Shown: piece by piece, positions 17,613 to 26,228 of the stretch
Position numbering within the stretch: position 1 is the stretch's first letter
Layout of the letters: the number at the start of each line of letters is the position of its first letter
From: Blastocatellia bacterium
Lineage (GTDB): Bacteria > Acidobacteriota > Blastocatellia > RBC074
Length of the DNA stretch: 39,285 bases
Assembly: GCA_016789725.1 (NCBI GenBank)
Contig: JAEUQN010000051.1
Span: 1 to 39,285 of the forward strand
Direction: 5' to 3'
Made by a program: the position numbers and the translations under genes
Notes under the pieces: model-generated
Databases searched by the model: none
What the model was told of the DNA's origin: nothing
Seen by the model: only the letters and a program-made list of their open reading frames with translations

Positions 17613-17650
17613 CACAAAAAACGAGCAGGACACCTTGCATCCTGCTCGTC
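17613..17650 (-). terminator. Intrinsic terminator downstream of the porin gene
   Basis: On the minus strand ACGAGCAGGA (17649-17640) pairs perfectly with TCCTGCTCGT (17630-17621) around a nine-base loop, followed by a T-run (TTTTTTGTG). It lies just past the porin stop codon, in the right orientation. Confidence 0.85.
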
Positions 17651-17675
17651 TCTTCGCCAGCTTGTTGGCAGTGCG

Positions 17676-18956
17676 TTATTTCTTATTCGTGAAGAACCAC
17701 GTCATCCCCATCAGCGCCACATTTTGGTCTTTCGACAAACGATTGCGGGAAGCGGTGAAGAACTCCTGATTCGACACGCCGCGCCGGAACTCGAATTTGG
17801 AAATCAGATTATCCATCATCCTGACTTCCTGCGTCACCGTGTAGCCGTGTAAGGTTTGCTTTTGCCCGCTGAATAAACCGGCCTCATCCCGAAACATATC
17901 GAAACGCCCTGACAAAGCAAACCGATCATTGAAGGCATAACGCGCAAAGCCCGCCAAGCCTGTCCAATGGTTGCGCTGTGGGGCAAACGTGACGCGATCA
18001 TTGCCGTACACAAAATCGCCCAGAAATGTCCATTTCTCTGTTGCCATGAACGTGACGAGCGTATTGAACACATTGCGCCAGTTGCCGTTGTCGTGCGGAT
18101 TTTCCGGCCCGGTCAAATAGGTTTGTGACAGGCTAAGCTTTTTATGTGGGAGGAAGCTGACCGTTGCGCCAAACGTCTTGCCGCTGTTGTTGTCGCCAAC
18201 AGAATCCCACGCGTTGACCAGGTAACCCGTGACGGATACCCGTTCATTGAAAGAGTATTTCGTCCGCAAACCAGTGTGATAAAACGGGCCGTAGTTGAAG
18301 AGATACGAGTGCGAATAGTTGAAATTGTCTTTCGTATCCACGCTTTCCATCCCAATCGGCGTAGTGAATTTTCCGAAATCAAAGGTCAGCCCATTACCAA
18401 TCGGTGCGGTGTAACTGACATACGCTTGCCAGAGAAGGCGCGTCGTTTCCAACCCTCGCGCCCGGTCCTTGGTTCCCAACAGAAACTGATTCGACGGACC
18501 ACCCACAGCATCGAAGCGAAAGCCAAAAGGGCTTTCCAGTGTGGCCTGTTTTTCCAGATTCAACTTCACCATGTTGAGCGTCGGGCGATTATGACGCGCT
18601 TCGAGTAAAAGACCGGCATTGGCATTATCATCTGGACGATTGAAATTATAGGCGTAATACGCATCCAGCATGACAGTCCAATTGATCCGACGGGCAAAGC
18701 TGCTGGGGGTTGACACTAAGGTGGGATCGCTGCCTTGTGTGGAGTCGCTGGTGGCGCTTTGACTGGAGGTAATGGTTTGGATGATCTCTATTTTGGCCGG
18801 TGTCGCTTCAATAGTTTTCTTGTCATCTGGTCCGGCAGCGGGAGGAGTTTGCGGTTTTGCGGTGACGACCGGGGCGGGATTCTCTTGCGCCTGAACAGGT
18901 AATCCAGCAACAAAAAACAACAGCATCAAATGGAACGGAACGAATCTTCTGTACAC
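17676..18956 (-). CDS. Outer-membrane beta-barrel porin (BBP2-like)
   Basis: A 426-residue protein starting at GTG, with GGAG six bases upstream, and a signal peptide ending near VQAQ (residue 24). A Pro/Thr/Ser-rich stretch of about 60 residues follows, then alternating amphipathic strands from INWTVMLDAYYAYNFN onward. NFNRPDDN, RHNRPTLNMVKLNLEK and FGKFTTPIGMESVD are typical of the putative beta-barrel porin-2 group (PF07642). The protein ends with GMTWFFTNKK, an aromatic terminal strand. It probably lets small solutes across the outer membrane; specificity is unknown. The gene is transcribed alone, with an intrinsic terminator right behind it. Confidence 0.85.
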   Translation of the reverse strand: MYRRFVPFHLMLLFFVAGLPVQAQENPAPVVTAKPQTPPAAGPDDKKTIEATPAKIEIIQTITSSQSATSDSTQGSDPTLVSTPSSFARRINWTVMLDAYYAYNFNRPDDNANAGLLLEARHNRPTLNMVKLNLEKQATLESPFGFRFDAVGGPSNQFLLGTKDRARGLETTRLLWQAYVSYTAPIGNGLTFDFGKFTTPIGMESVDTKDNFNYSHSYLFNYGPFYHTGLRTKYSFNERVSVTGYLVNAWDSVGDNNSGKTFGATVSFLPHKKLSLSQTYLTGPENPHDNGNWRNVFNTLVTFMATEKWTFLGDFVYGNDRVTFAPQRNHWTGLAGFARYAFNDRFALSGRFDMFRDEAGLFSGQKQTLHGYTVTQEVRMMDNLISKFEFRRGVSNQEFFTASRNRLSKDQNVALMGMTWFFTNKK

Positions 18957-18997
18957 GATTGACTCCTTTGATAGAAGTAGAGAGCAACGACGGGACC

Positions 18998-19026
18998 TGT
19001 ATAAAAAGACGCGGGTTAGGGCTTAA
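18998..19026 (-). promoter_or_regulatory. Candidate porin promoter
   Basis: On the minus strand TTAAGC (19026-19021) and TATACA (19003-18998) are spaced by 17 bases, about 40 bases before the porin start. The -35 match is poor. Confidence 0.3.
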
Positions 19027-19210
19027 TGTGGCAGGCTGCAACGGCAGCGGGAGTCGTGTAAATTTGGTTCTGTCCAGATGAAGAGGGCTGACAGGCGGAC
19101 AGCCAGAGCGCGGAGAATATACCAGCAGAATTATAATTCACGAATAACAATCTTTGGCGCAAACAACAACAGAAATTGTCACCGATTTCAGGCACAAGTC
19201 CGGCGCGCAT

Positions 19211-19241
19211 TTGTCTGCACCTTCAAACTTAATGCTATACT
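19211..19241 (+). promoter_or_regulatory. Candidate rimO promoter
   Basis: TTGTCT at 19211-19216 and TATACT at 19236-19241 with a 19-base spacer, about 75 bases before the rimO start. The -10 is good; the spacing is long. The rest of the 361-base divergent gap (18957-19318) shows no gene. Confidence 0.4.
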
Positions 19242-19263
19242 CCCCGATTCTGCCCCGATTCTG
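19242..19263. repeat. 11-base perfect tandem duplication
   Basis: CCCCGATTCTG occurs twice in a row (19242-19252 and 19253-19263), immediately after the candidate rimO -10 box, so it would lie at or just after the transcription start. Confidence 0.8.
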
Positions 19264-19318
19264 ATGGATGGTCCAGGGATCAGAGAGTCCCACAACGTTC
19301 AAGGTAAAGTAGCGAATA

Positions 19319-20695
19319 ATGAAATCTAAGTTCTCAAAAATTGGCTTCGTCAGTCTCGGCTGCCCCAAAAATCTGGTGGACAGCGAAGTGATGATGGGGC
19401 AACTGAAACTGCACGGATACGAACTCACCACCGACCGCGAAGACGCGGATGTTATGGTCGTCAACACCTGCGGCTTTATTGACTCCGCCAAGCAGGAATC
19501 CATTGACACGATTCTGGAAATGTCGGAACTCAAAGATTCCGGCAACCTCAAGCGTTTGGTCGTGGCGGGCTGTTTGGTCGAACGCTATCGGCAAGACCTG
19601 CTCAACCAATTGCCCGAAGTGGACGCGGTACTCGGCACGAGCGAAATCGAAAAGATCGTCGCGGCAGTTGATCCGGCAGCCGTCGCACAGCAAGATGCGG
19701 CCTTCATCGCCTCCAATAGTTGGATGACGCGCGGCTTACCAACCTACATTTATGATGAGAACGCTCCGCGTGTGCTGGCAACGCCGAAGCACTTTGCGTA
19801 CGTGAAAATTGCGGAAGGCTGCGATCACACTTGTGCGTTCTGTGCGATTCCACAAATGCGCGGAAAGTATCGTTCGCGCCGCGCCGGTTCGATCATCAAC
19901 GAAGCACATCAACTCGCCGCGCAGGGTGTTAAGGAATTGGTGCTGATCTCGCAGGACTCAACGCAATACGGTTTGGACTTGGGATTGAAAGATGGTTTGG
20001 CAGATTTGCTCAAAGGCCTGGCGCAAGTGGATGGCATCGAATGGATTCGCGTGATGTACACCTATCCGAACTCATTGAGCGATGCGACGCTGGCGGTGAT
20101 GGCCGAAGAGTCGAAAGTTTGCAACTACCTCGATATGCCGCTTCAGCACGCAAGCGCAAACATGCTCAAGCGAATGCGACGCGGCGGCAATCGCGCGATG
20201 CTTGAAAAGCTTCTGAATCGCGCGCGCAAATTCATTCCCGACATCGCGTTGCGCACCACCTTGATCGTCGGCTTTCCGGGCGAAACAAACGAAGATTTTG
20301 AAGAGTTGATGCAATTCGTCAAAGACATCGAATTCGACCGAGTCGGCGTGTTCACCTACTCCGATGAAGAAGGCACGCACGGCTTTGACTTGGACGGCAA
20401 AGTGCCTGCGAAAACGATGCGCTCGCGCCGCGCGAAGCTGATGCGCGAACAACAAAAAATCTCCAAGCGCAAAAACAAAGCCATGATCGGCAAGCAGTTC
20501 CGCGCGTTATTGGAAGGCGTTTCTGAAGAAAGCCAATTGTTGTTGCAAGCACGATTGGAAACGCAAGCGCCCGAAGTGGACGGTCATATTCTCATCAATG
20601 ATGTACCGGATGGGTTCGATGTAAAGCCGGGTACATTTCTCAATCTCGAAATTACTGAAGCGCACGATTACGATTTGATCGCGCGCGTTGTTTAG
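19319..20695 (+). CDS. rimO: Ribosomal protein S12 methylthiotransferase RimO
   Basis: A 458-residue radical-SAM enzyme that methylthiolates a conserved Asp of ribosomal protein S12. The N-terminal MTTase domain begins KIGFVSLGCPKNLVDSE and supplies C15, C51 and C85 for the auxiliary cluster. The radical-SAM CxxxCxxC is C168, C172, C175 in EGCDHTCAFC. The middle has MYTYP and the LDMPLQHAS motif, and the C-terminal TRAM domain ends EAHDYDLIARVV. LGCPKNLVDSE is the RimO rather than the MiaB form. It heads the run rimO-pgpA-cinA-plsY-gpsA, but only a weak Shine-Dalgarno is visible. A hairpin repeat begins directly at its stop codon. Confidence 0.96.
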   Translation: MKSKFSKIGFVSLGCPKNLVDSEVMMGQLKLHGYELTTDREDADVMVVNTCGFIDSAKQESIDTILEMSELKDSGNLKRLVVAGCLVERYRQDLLNQLPEVDAVLGTSEIEKIVAAVDPAAVAQQDAAFIASNSWMTRGLPTYIYDENAPRVLATPKHFAYVKIAEGCDHTCAFCAIPQMRGKYRSRRAGSIINEAHQLAAQGVKELVLISQDSTQYGLDLGLKDGLADLLKGLAQVDGIEWIRVMYTYPNSLSDATLAVMAEESKVCNYLDMPLQHASANMLKRMRRGGNRAMLEKLLNRARKFIPDIALRTTLIVGFPGETNEDFEELMQFVKDIEFDRVGVFTYSDEEGTHGFDLDGKVPAKTMRSRRAKLMREQQKISKRKNKAMIGKQFRALLEGVSEESQLLLQARLETQAPEVDGHILINDVPDGFDVKPGTFLNLEITEAHDYDLIARVV

Positions 20696-20782
20696 ACAGG
20701 ATTCACAAGATTGCTAAACAGGATTCACAAGATTGTTCATGGGTCAAAATCAATCCTGTAAATAATCTTGTGAACCCTGTCT
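20696..20782. repeat. Intergenic hairpin repeat with internal 18-base direct repeat
   Basis: ACAGGATTCACAAGATTG occurs at 20696-20713 and again identically at 20718-20735. An inverse copy (one mismatch over 17 bases) is at 20763-20782, so the RNA could fold as a hairpin with two alternative left arms. It fills the gap between rimO and pgpA and is related to the inner arms of the repeat at 3519-3655. Confidence 0.85.
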
Positions 20783-20797
20783 TGTTTTGCCCCCGCA

Positions 20798-21319
20798 ATG
20801 AATATCCAAACCTTTACTGACCGCCTCGCCGCTGCCATCTGCACTTGTGGCGTAGGCTTAATTCCGTTTGCTCCCGGCACGTTTGGCGCGCTGGTCGGCC
20901 TCGTAATTTTTTACGGCGTTTTCGTCGCCTGCAAAGCTGTGCCGCAATATTTCCAAGCCTGCCTAATCCTCGTCAGCGTTATTGTTTCGGCGCTTGGCAT
21001 TTGGGCGGGAAATCGCGGCGAAAAAATCTTTGGCGAAAAGGATGCGCAACGTATTGTTGTGGATGAAGTCGCGGGTCAGTTGATTTCGTTCATCCTTATC
21101 GCGCCGCTGCTGGTCGCGGAACTCAGCAATCCAACAGTCGTCATCCTCATCGGCTTTTTGCTCTTTCGCGCCTTCGATATTTTCAAGCCGTATCCGATCA
21201 AACAGCTTCAGGATTTGCCCGCCGGATTGGGCGTCATGTTTGATGACATCGTCGCGGGCATTTACGCCGCAGTAGTGCTATCATTCCTCGCGCTCGCTGC
21301 ACCACAATTGCTTTACTGA
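20798..21319 (+). CDS. pgpA: Phosphatidylglycerophosphatase A
   Basis: A 173-residue membrane protein with the PgpA signatures PFAPGTFGALVG near 24-35, RIVVDEVAGQ near 86-95, FDIFKPYPI near 127-135 and GVMFDDIVAGIYA near 144-156. It removes phosphate from phosphatidylglycerophosphate to make phosphatidylglycerol at the inner membrane. Four hydrophobic segments are visible. There is no Shine-Dalgarno before the ATG because the repeat ends only 15 bases upstream. pgsA, the enzyme making its substrate, is not next to it in this window. Confidence 0.93.
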   Translation: MNIQTFTDRLAAAICTCGVGLIPFAPGTFGALVGLVIFYGVFVACKAVPQYFQACLILVSVIVSALGIWAGNRGEKIFGEKDAQRIVVDEVAGQLISFILIAPLLVAELSNPTVVILIGFLLFRAFDIFKPYPIKQLQDLPAGLGVMFDDIVAGIYAAVVLSFLALAAPQLLY

Positions 21320-21326
21320 GAGATAC

Positions 21327-21381
21327 TGGATGCTAGATGCTGGATGCTGGGATTCCCGCTTTCGCTAGCATCTAGCATCCA
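21327..21381. repeat. Intergenic hairpin repeat (TGGATGCTAGATGCT family)
   Basis: TGGATGCTAGATGCT at 21327-21341 is the exact reverse complement of 21367-21381. The left side continues with another TGGATGCTGG unit. The element sits between pgpA and cinA and ends about 20 bases before the cinA ATG. Confidence 0.85.
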
Positions 21382-21401
21382 ATCTCCAACATCTATTTTC
21401 T

Positions 21402-22637
21402 ATGCTGCACGCTGAAATTATTGCTATTGGCTCGGAAATGCTCACGCCGTATCGCACGGATACGAATTCGCTCTGGCTGACAGAAAGACTCAATTCCATC
21501 GGCATCGAAGTCAAATTCAAAAGCGTCGTCGGCGATGATGAATCCATTCTGGAAGAAGCGATTCGGGATGCGATGAAACGATCAGAAATCATTATCTCGA
21601 CCGGGGGGCTTGGGCCGACAGAAGACGACATCACGAAGAAAGTATTTTCACGCGTGCTGCAACGGCGGATGGTGTTGAATGACGCGGTGCTGGCGAAAAT
21701 TCAAGCGCGCTTTGCTCGACGCGATATGAAGATGCCGGAAATCAATTCGCGGCAAGCCTTAATTCCCGACCGCGCGACGGCACTTGAAAATAACAACGGC
21801 ACCGCGCCAGGCATTTTGATGACCGACAACAAATGTATTTTTGTTTTGTTGCCGGGACCTCCGCGCGAAATGAAGCCAATGTTTGAAGAGCAAGTAATGC
21901 CGAAGCTCCGCGAACGTGCAGGCGACATCGTGTTGTTGCGACGACAACTCAGCATTTTTGGCCTAACCGAATCCGGCGTAGACGAACGCGCCGCGCCGAT
22001 TTACAAAACCTACAAAAACCCGACGACGACCATCCTCTTCGGCAAAGGCCAAATTGAATTGCATTTGACCGCACAAGCCAAGACCGAGGCCGAAGCGAAC
22101 AAGTTGCTCGACGAGTTGTCAGGCAAGCTGGAAATCGTGCTCGGCGATAACGTGTTTTCGCTGCGCAATCAGGAACTCGAAGAAGTCGTCGGCGAATTGC
22201 TGAGTTTCAAGCAATACACATTAGCGACGGCGGAAAGCTGCACTGGAGGCTTGTTGGCAGGCCGCATCACCGAAGTTCCCGGCAGTTCGGAGTATTTCAA
22301 AGAAGGCGTTATCGCGTATGCCAACGAAGCCAAAGTGGATTTGCTCGGCGTGCCGAATCGCCTGATCGAAAAACACGGTGCCGTTAGCCCCGAAGTCGCT
22401 GAAGCAATGGCCATCGGCATTCGTCGCCGCGCTCGCTCGACCATCGGCCTCGGCATCACTGGCATTGCTGGCCCTGGCGGTGGTAGCGACGAAAAGCCTG
22501 TGGGGCTTGTTTACATCGGCCTCGCGGACGAAATCCAAAGTTCTTCGCGCAAGTTTATGTTTCCTGGTGATCGGCAATTCATTCGCACGCTAGCGGTGAA
22601 TGCAGCGTTGGATATGATTAGAAGGAGAATTCGGTAG
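21402..22637 (+). CDS. cinA: CinA-like protein (ADP-ribose pyrophosphatase domain + nicotinamide-nucleotide amidase)
   Basis: A 411-residue full-length CinA. The N-terminal MoCF-like COG1058 domain has IIAIGSEML, STGGLGPTEDD near 66-76 and LLPGPPREM near 149-157. The C-terminal PncC amidase domain has TAESCTGGLLAG with catalytic S279 and GITGIAGPGGGSDEKPVG. Together they recycle nicotinamide mononucleotide to nicotinate mononucleotide in NAD salvage. The gene lies between lipid-synthesis genes. No Shine-Dalgarno site precedes the ATG; the upstream hairpin takes its place. Confidence 0.93.
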   Translation: MLHAEIIAIGSEMLTPYRTDTNSLWLTERLNSIGIEVKFKSVVGDDESILEEAIRDAMKRSEIIISTGGLGPTEDDITKKVFSRVLQRRMVLNDAVLAKIQARFARRDMKMPEINSRQALIPDRATALENNNGTAPGILMTDNKCIFVLLPGPPREMKPMFEEQVMPKLRERAGDIVLLRRQLSIFGLTESGVDERAAPIYKTYKNPTTTILFGKGQIELHLTAQAKTEAEANKLLDELSGKLEIVLGDNVFSLRNQELEEVVGELLSFKQYTLATAESCTGGLLAGRITEVPGSSEYFKEGVIAYANEAKVDLLGVPNRLIEKHGAVSPEVAEAMAIGIRRRARSTIGLGITGIAGPGGGSDEKPVGLVYIGLADEIQSSSRKFMFPGDRQFIRTLAVNAALDMIRRRIR

Positions 22638-22640
22638 GCA

Positions 22641-22705
22641 GTAGACGGTAGACGGTAGACGCTTCGCGTATGACTACTGACTACCGACTACCGACTACCG
22701 ACTAC
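22641..22705. repeat. Heptamer-based hairpin repeat between cinA and plsY
   Basis: GTAGACG is repeated three times at 22641-22661. After a short loop (CTTCGCGTATG) the other side is ACTACTG followed by three ACTACCG units (22680-22700) and ACTAC. The two sides are inverse copies with one mismatch per heptamer, so a long imperfect hairpin can form. It ends three bases before the plsY ATG; an upstream in-frame ATG at 22670 would merely translate the repeat. Confidence 0.85.
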
Positions 22706-22708
22706 TTT

Positions 22709-23344
22709 ATGGATTACATCGCTTTGATTCTTGCTTACTTTCTTGGCTCAATCCCGTTTGGTCATCTCATCGTCAAACTCAAAACTGGAAAAGATGTGCG
22801 CGCATCCGGCAGCGGTGCGACGGGGGCAACCAATGTTTTACGAACAGCCGGAAAGACGCTGGGGATTCTGACGTTCGTGCTCGATATCGTGAAAGGTGTC
22901 GTCGCTGTATTGCTCGCGCGCTGGCTGACAGGCGTGGGCAGTGGTGATACAACGTGGGTCGTGGCTGGAGCCGCGATTTTAGCGATTATCGGTCACATCT
23001 TCCCCGTCTGGCTCGGCTTCAAAGCGGGCAAGGGCGTAGCGACGGGACTCGGCGTGTTTTTGGCTATTGCCCCTGTTGCGGCGTTGTGCGCCTTTGCGAT
23101 TTTCATCGGCATCGTCGTGAAGACGCGCTATATTTCGCTCGGCTCAATTATCGGCAGCGTCATCATGATTCCGCTGATTTGGTTTTGGAATGGCTGGGTG
23201 TGGCCCAGTCCGTTTTTGATACAAATGCTCGTCGCTATCACAGTTATCGCCGCCGTAATTGTTTTCAAGCACAGCGACAACATCAAACGATTGATGAACG
23301 GGACAGAGAATAAATTCGGACAAAAGAAAGCGGTAGTAAGTTGA
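22709..23344 (+). CDS. plsY: Acyl-phosphate glycerol-3-phosphate acyltransferase PlsY
   Basis: A 211-residue membrane enzyme that transfers an acyl chain from acyl phosphate to sn-glycerol-3-phosphate. The three conserved motifs are visible: GSIPFGHLI near the start, SGSGATGATNVLR near 32-44 and GHIFPVWLGFKAGKGVATGLG near 95-115. The start is placed at 22709 (MDYIALILAYFLG), since the longer ORF from 22670 prefixes residues encoded by the heptamer repeat. Its TGA overlaps the gpsA ATG by one base, so plsY and gpsA, whose product makes the acyl acceptor, are coupled. Confidence 0.93.
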   Translation: MDYIALILAYFLGSIPFGHLIVKLKTGKDVRASGSGATGATNVLRTAGKTLGILTFVLDIVKGVVAVLLARWLTGVGSGDTTWVVAGAAILAIIGHIFPVWLGFKAGKGVATGLGVFLAIAPVAALCAFAIFIGIVVKTRYISLGSIIGSVIMIPLIWFWNGWVWPSPFLIQMLVAITVIAAVIVFKHSDNIKRLMNGTENKFGQKKAVVS

Positions 23345-24342
23345 TGAAACACATCGCTATCATCGGGGCAGGCAGTTACGGAACCGCGCTCGCGTTAGTC
23401 GCCGCGCGCAGCCATCATCACATCAAGCTGTGGGCGCACGATCCTGAAGTGGCGAAGCTGCTCCAAACCAACCGTGAAAACCAAGTGTATTTGCCGGGCT
23501 TCGCATTGCCGGAAAACATCGAGCCAGTGCACGATTTGCAGGAAGCTTTGCGCGAAGCGGAATTGGTCATCACCGCCGTCCCATCGCACGTTTGCCGCGA
23601 AGTGTACACGAACATGCTACCTCACTTGCGCGACGACATGATTTTCGTCAGCGCCACGAAAGGCATTGAAGTCCACACGCAAATGCGGATGGAAGAAGTC
23701 GTGCGCGATGTGTTGCAGACGGCGTTTGCGCCACGTTACGTCGCACTCTCCGGCCCCAGCTTTGCGCTCGAAGTCGCGCAGGATCAGCCTTCAGCCATTG
23801 TCGCGGCTTCGTCTGACATTGATGCGGCCAAAGCGGTGCAAGCGGCGCTGTCTTCCAGCCGCTTTCGCGTCTACACGAACTCTGATGTGATTGGTGTAGA
23901 AATTGGCGGTGCCGTCAAAAACGTGATGGCGATTGCGACAGGCGTCGTGAACGGCCTGGGCTTGGGCTACAACAGTGTGACAGCCTTGATTACGCGGGGC
24001 TTGGCGGAGATGACGCGACTTGCGGTGAAGTTGGGCGGACGCGGCGAAACGTTGGCGGGTTTGGCGGGAATGGGCGATTTGGTGCTGACCTGTCTTGGTA
24101 ATCTTTCACGTAATCGGCAAGTTGGCGTCGCGCTCGGACAAGGCCGCACGCTTGAACAAATCATCAGCGAAACGCGCCAAGTGGCGGAAGGGGTGAAAAC
24201 TGCCAAAGCGACGCACGAACTCGCGCAACGCATCGGGGTTGAAATGCCGATTACCGAAGGCGTGTACAAAATGCTTTATGAAGGCAAAACGCCGCAGCAG
24301 TTATTGCAGGAATTAATGGAGCGTCCACTCAAAGGGGAATAA
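23344..24342 (+). CDS. gpsA: NAD(P)-dependent glycerol-3-phosphate dehydrogenase
   Basis: A 332-residue enzyme that reduces dihydroxyacetone phosphate to sn-glycerol-3-phosphate for phospholipid synthesis. The dinucleotide motif is IGAGSYGTALA near 6-16, LSGPSFALEVA is near 138-148, and GGAVKNVMAIATGVVNGLGLG carries the catalytic Lys. GMGDLVLTCLGNLSRNRQVG is the conserved C-terminal domain motif. The ATG at 23344 shares one base with the plsY stop; a TTG one codon earlier is unlikely. No terminator is visible before the VWA gene 35 bases on. Confidence 0.95.
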   Translation: MKHIAIIGAGSYGTALALVAARSHHHIKLWAHDPEVAKLLQTNRENQVYLPGFALPENIEPVHDLQEALREAELVITAVPSHVCREVYTNMLPHLRDDMIFVSATKGIEVHTQMRMEEVVRDVLQTAFAPRYVALSGPSFALEVAQDQPSAIVAASSDIDAAKAVQAALSSSRFRVYTNSDVIGVEIGGAVKNVMAIATGVVNGLGLGYNSVTALITRGLAEMTRLAVKLGGRGETLAGLAGMGDLVLTCLGNLSRNRQVGVALGQGRTLEQIISETRQVAEGVKTAKATHELAQRIGVEMPITEGVYKMLYEGKTPQQLLQELMERPLKGE

Positions 24343-24377
24343 AGTTGAATTAAATTGCAGCCACAAGGGGAAAAGCC

Positions 24378-26141
24378 ATGCCATATCGCTTGCTTGTCAT
24401 TTTGTTGAGTCTTTGCGTTGCAACTTCAGCCTTCAGCCAAACTGGGACTACTGAAAACTTTGTCGTCAAGCCAGGGCAATCCGTATACATTTATGCGGTC
24501 AAAGGGGAATGCGGGTTTAATTTTAATCGCCCCAAAGAGTTCAGCCTTGGAATGGGGAAACTGGAGCTTTTGCCGGAAATGGCTATAAATTCACGTCCCC
24601 TCCGTACAATGCAGGAAGAGGCTGCGCGCCAAAGACTCGAACGTTACACACCCTATCCGGCATTGGCTGAAAGCCTCGGAAAAGCATTTACCAGGAACAA
24701 AACCTTTGTCGTGGTTGATGCGCCAGAAAAGGCTGATTTTGTCATGCGCGTTTGTGGCGGCTATCCCGACGACATTATCGGCACAGTAAAAGTTCCTAAA
24801 AAGATGCCTCCTCAAAAATTAGAAATTGCCGAAGCGCGGATGGTTCCGGCGGCAAACTTCCTTGCCAATCCAGATACAATGAATGCTCCGATGTGGAAGG
24901 CAACAACACCGGATACAACACGTCCATTGCCCCTGAATGCGGACGGGAAGAAGAAAGACAAAGTAAAACCAATCGAATTGCCAGGGGATACAGTAGACAT
25001 CGGTAGGGATGTATTGCATGCAAAGCGAGATAAGGCATATCCAGCAGACATTGAGGATTTAGTAATTTACTTTTCGCAGGATTACCTCAAACTTAATCCG
25101 GTAAAAATCTTGCAACGAAGCGCCGCCAAAATCGTTGCCAATTCATCTGGCCGTCCAGCCCTAACCAATAAGCCCAACGACGCGCTGCCCGAAAATGCCA
25201 AAGGTGAGAACGCGGCAAACACGACTCCTGAAACAGAGGAGGTTATAAAAATTGACACATCGCTGGTTTATGTGCCAATTCGCGTGATGGATAAAGACGG
25301 AAAATATATTCCCAATTTGACCAAAAATGATTTCCAGGTTTTTGAGGACAACGCCAAACAGGAAATTGAAAATTTTAGCAATGTGGATGATCCGTTTCAT
25401 GTCGTATTGTTGTTGGATATGTCAGGCACTACGCGGTTCCACATGGGAGAAATTCGGGAGGCAGCACTGGAATTTATTGGACAACTGCGCCCACAGGACA
25501 AGGTCGCGGTTATTTCTTTTGAAAATGCTGTTTATGTGGATGCAGATTTTACCAATGATCGTGCGCAGCTAACGCAAGCCATTCTTCGTACACAGACAGG
25601 AAATAAAACGCGGTTGCATGATGCAATTGATTTGGTCTTGAGTGAAAAACTGAATCGGATTCAGGGACGCAAAGCCATCCTGCTTTTTTCAGATGGAGCA
25701 GATTCAGCCAGCAGGCTCGCTACCGCGCAGCAGAATTTCAGCAAAATCGAAGAGTCGAACGTCCTGATTTATCCAATTCAGTACACTGCACTGGTTCTTC
25801 CCCCGCGATTCCGTAATGGCAGGCAGGTTCAGATGCATCCAGAAGAGTTGAAAAGATTTCTGGCGGAGCGAAAAACCTGGTTGGATCGGGCGACGACTTA
25901 TATCAACGAATTAGCTATTCGCAGCGGCGGGCGCAGTTACGAAGCCGCAACGATACGCGATGCAAAATCTGCCTTTGCGAACATCGCCGAAGAATTACGC
26001 CGTCAATATTGGCTGAGTTATTATTCAAGGAATTCCAATCAGGACGGAGGCTTTCGGGCAATTCGTGTGGTAGTAAGTCAAGCTGAAAGCCAGAAATGGG
26101 CGGTGCGTGCCAAAACCGGCTATCGCGCGCCCAAAAAATAA
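24378..26141 (+). CDS. VWFA-related acidobacterial protein, first of a tandem pair
   Basis: A 587-residue secreted protein: signal peptide MPYRLLVILLSLCVATSAFS, a first domain starting FVVKPGQSVYIYAVKGECG, a variable middle, then a von Willebrand A domain. The strand [20 protein letters not shown] precedes the VWA, and the MIDAS starts at D347-M-S349-G-T351. The end reads RSGGRSYEA...[14 protein letters not shown]...GYRAPKK, the pattern of the acidobacterial VWFA-related family (TIGR03436-like). A metal-dependent adhesion or scaffolding role is inferred; the real function is unknown. AAGGGG lies seven bases before the ATG. Compared with the second copy it has an extra segment near 472-495 (LPPRFRNGRQVQM...). 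Confidence 0.88.
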   Translation: MPYRLLVILLSLCVATSAFSQTGTTENFVVKPGQSVYIYAVKGECGFNFNRPKEFSLGMGKLELLPEMAINSRPLRTMQEEAARQRLERYTPYPALAESLGKAFTRNKTFVVVDAPEKADFVMRVCGGYPDDIIGTVKVPKKMPPQKLEIAEARMVPAANFLANPDTMNAPMWKATTPDTTRPLPLNADGKKKDKVKPIELPGDTVDIGRDVLHAKRDKAYPADIEDLVIYFSQDYLKLNPVKILQRSAAKIVANSSGRPALTNKPNDALPENAKGENAANTTPETEEVIKIDTSLVYVPIRVMDKDGKYIPNLTKNDFQVFEDNAKQEIENFSNVDDPFHVVLLLDMSGTTRFHMGEIREAALEFIGQLRPQDKVAVISFENAVYVDADFTNDRAQLTQAILRTQTGNKTRLHDAIDLVLSEKLNRIQGRKAILLFSDGADSASRLATAQQNFSKIEESNVLIYPIQYTALVLPPRFRNGRQVQMHPEELKRFLAERKTWLDRATTYINELAIRSGGRSYEAATIRDAKSAFANIAEELRRQYWLSYYSRNSNQDGGFRAIRVVVSQAESQKWAVRAKTGYRAPKK

Positions 26142-26228
26142 GATAACTTTCTACGTGGGGTGAACCCTGCACCTACAGTCACTTGGTTGCTACGCGACTA
26201 AAAAGCCGCCGTGGATAAGGAGATTTTG

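Noticed and set aside
17432..17617. Small minus-strand protein of 61 residues
   Set aside because: It overlaps the kinase remnant and the porin terminator and has no ribosome binding site.
22641..22705. Possible CRISPR array from regularly repeated GTAGACG/ACTACCG units
   Set aside because: Units are seven bases, contiguous and without spacers; they form a palindrome instead.
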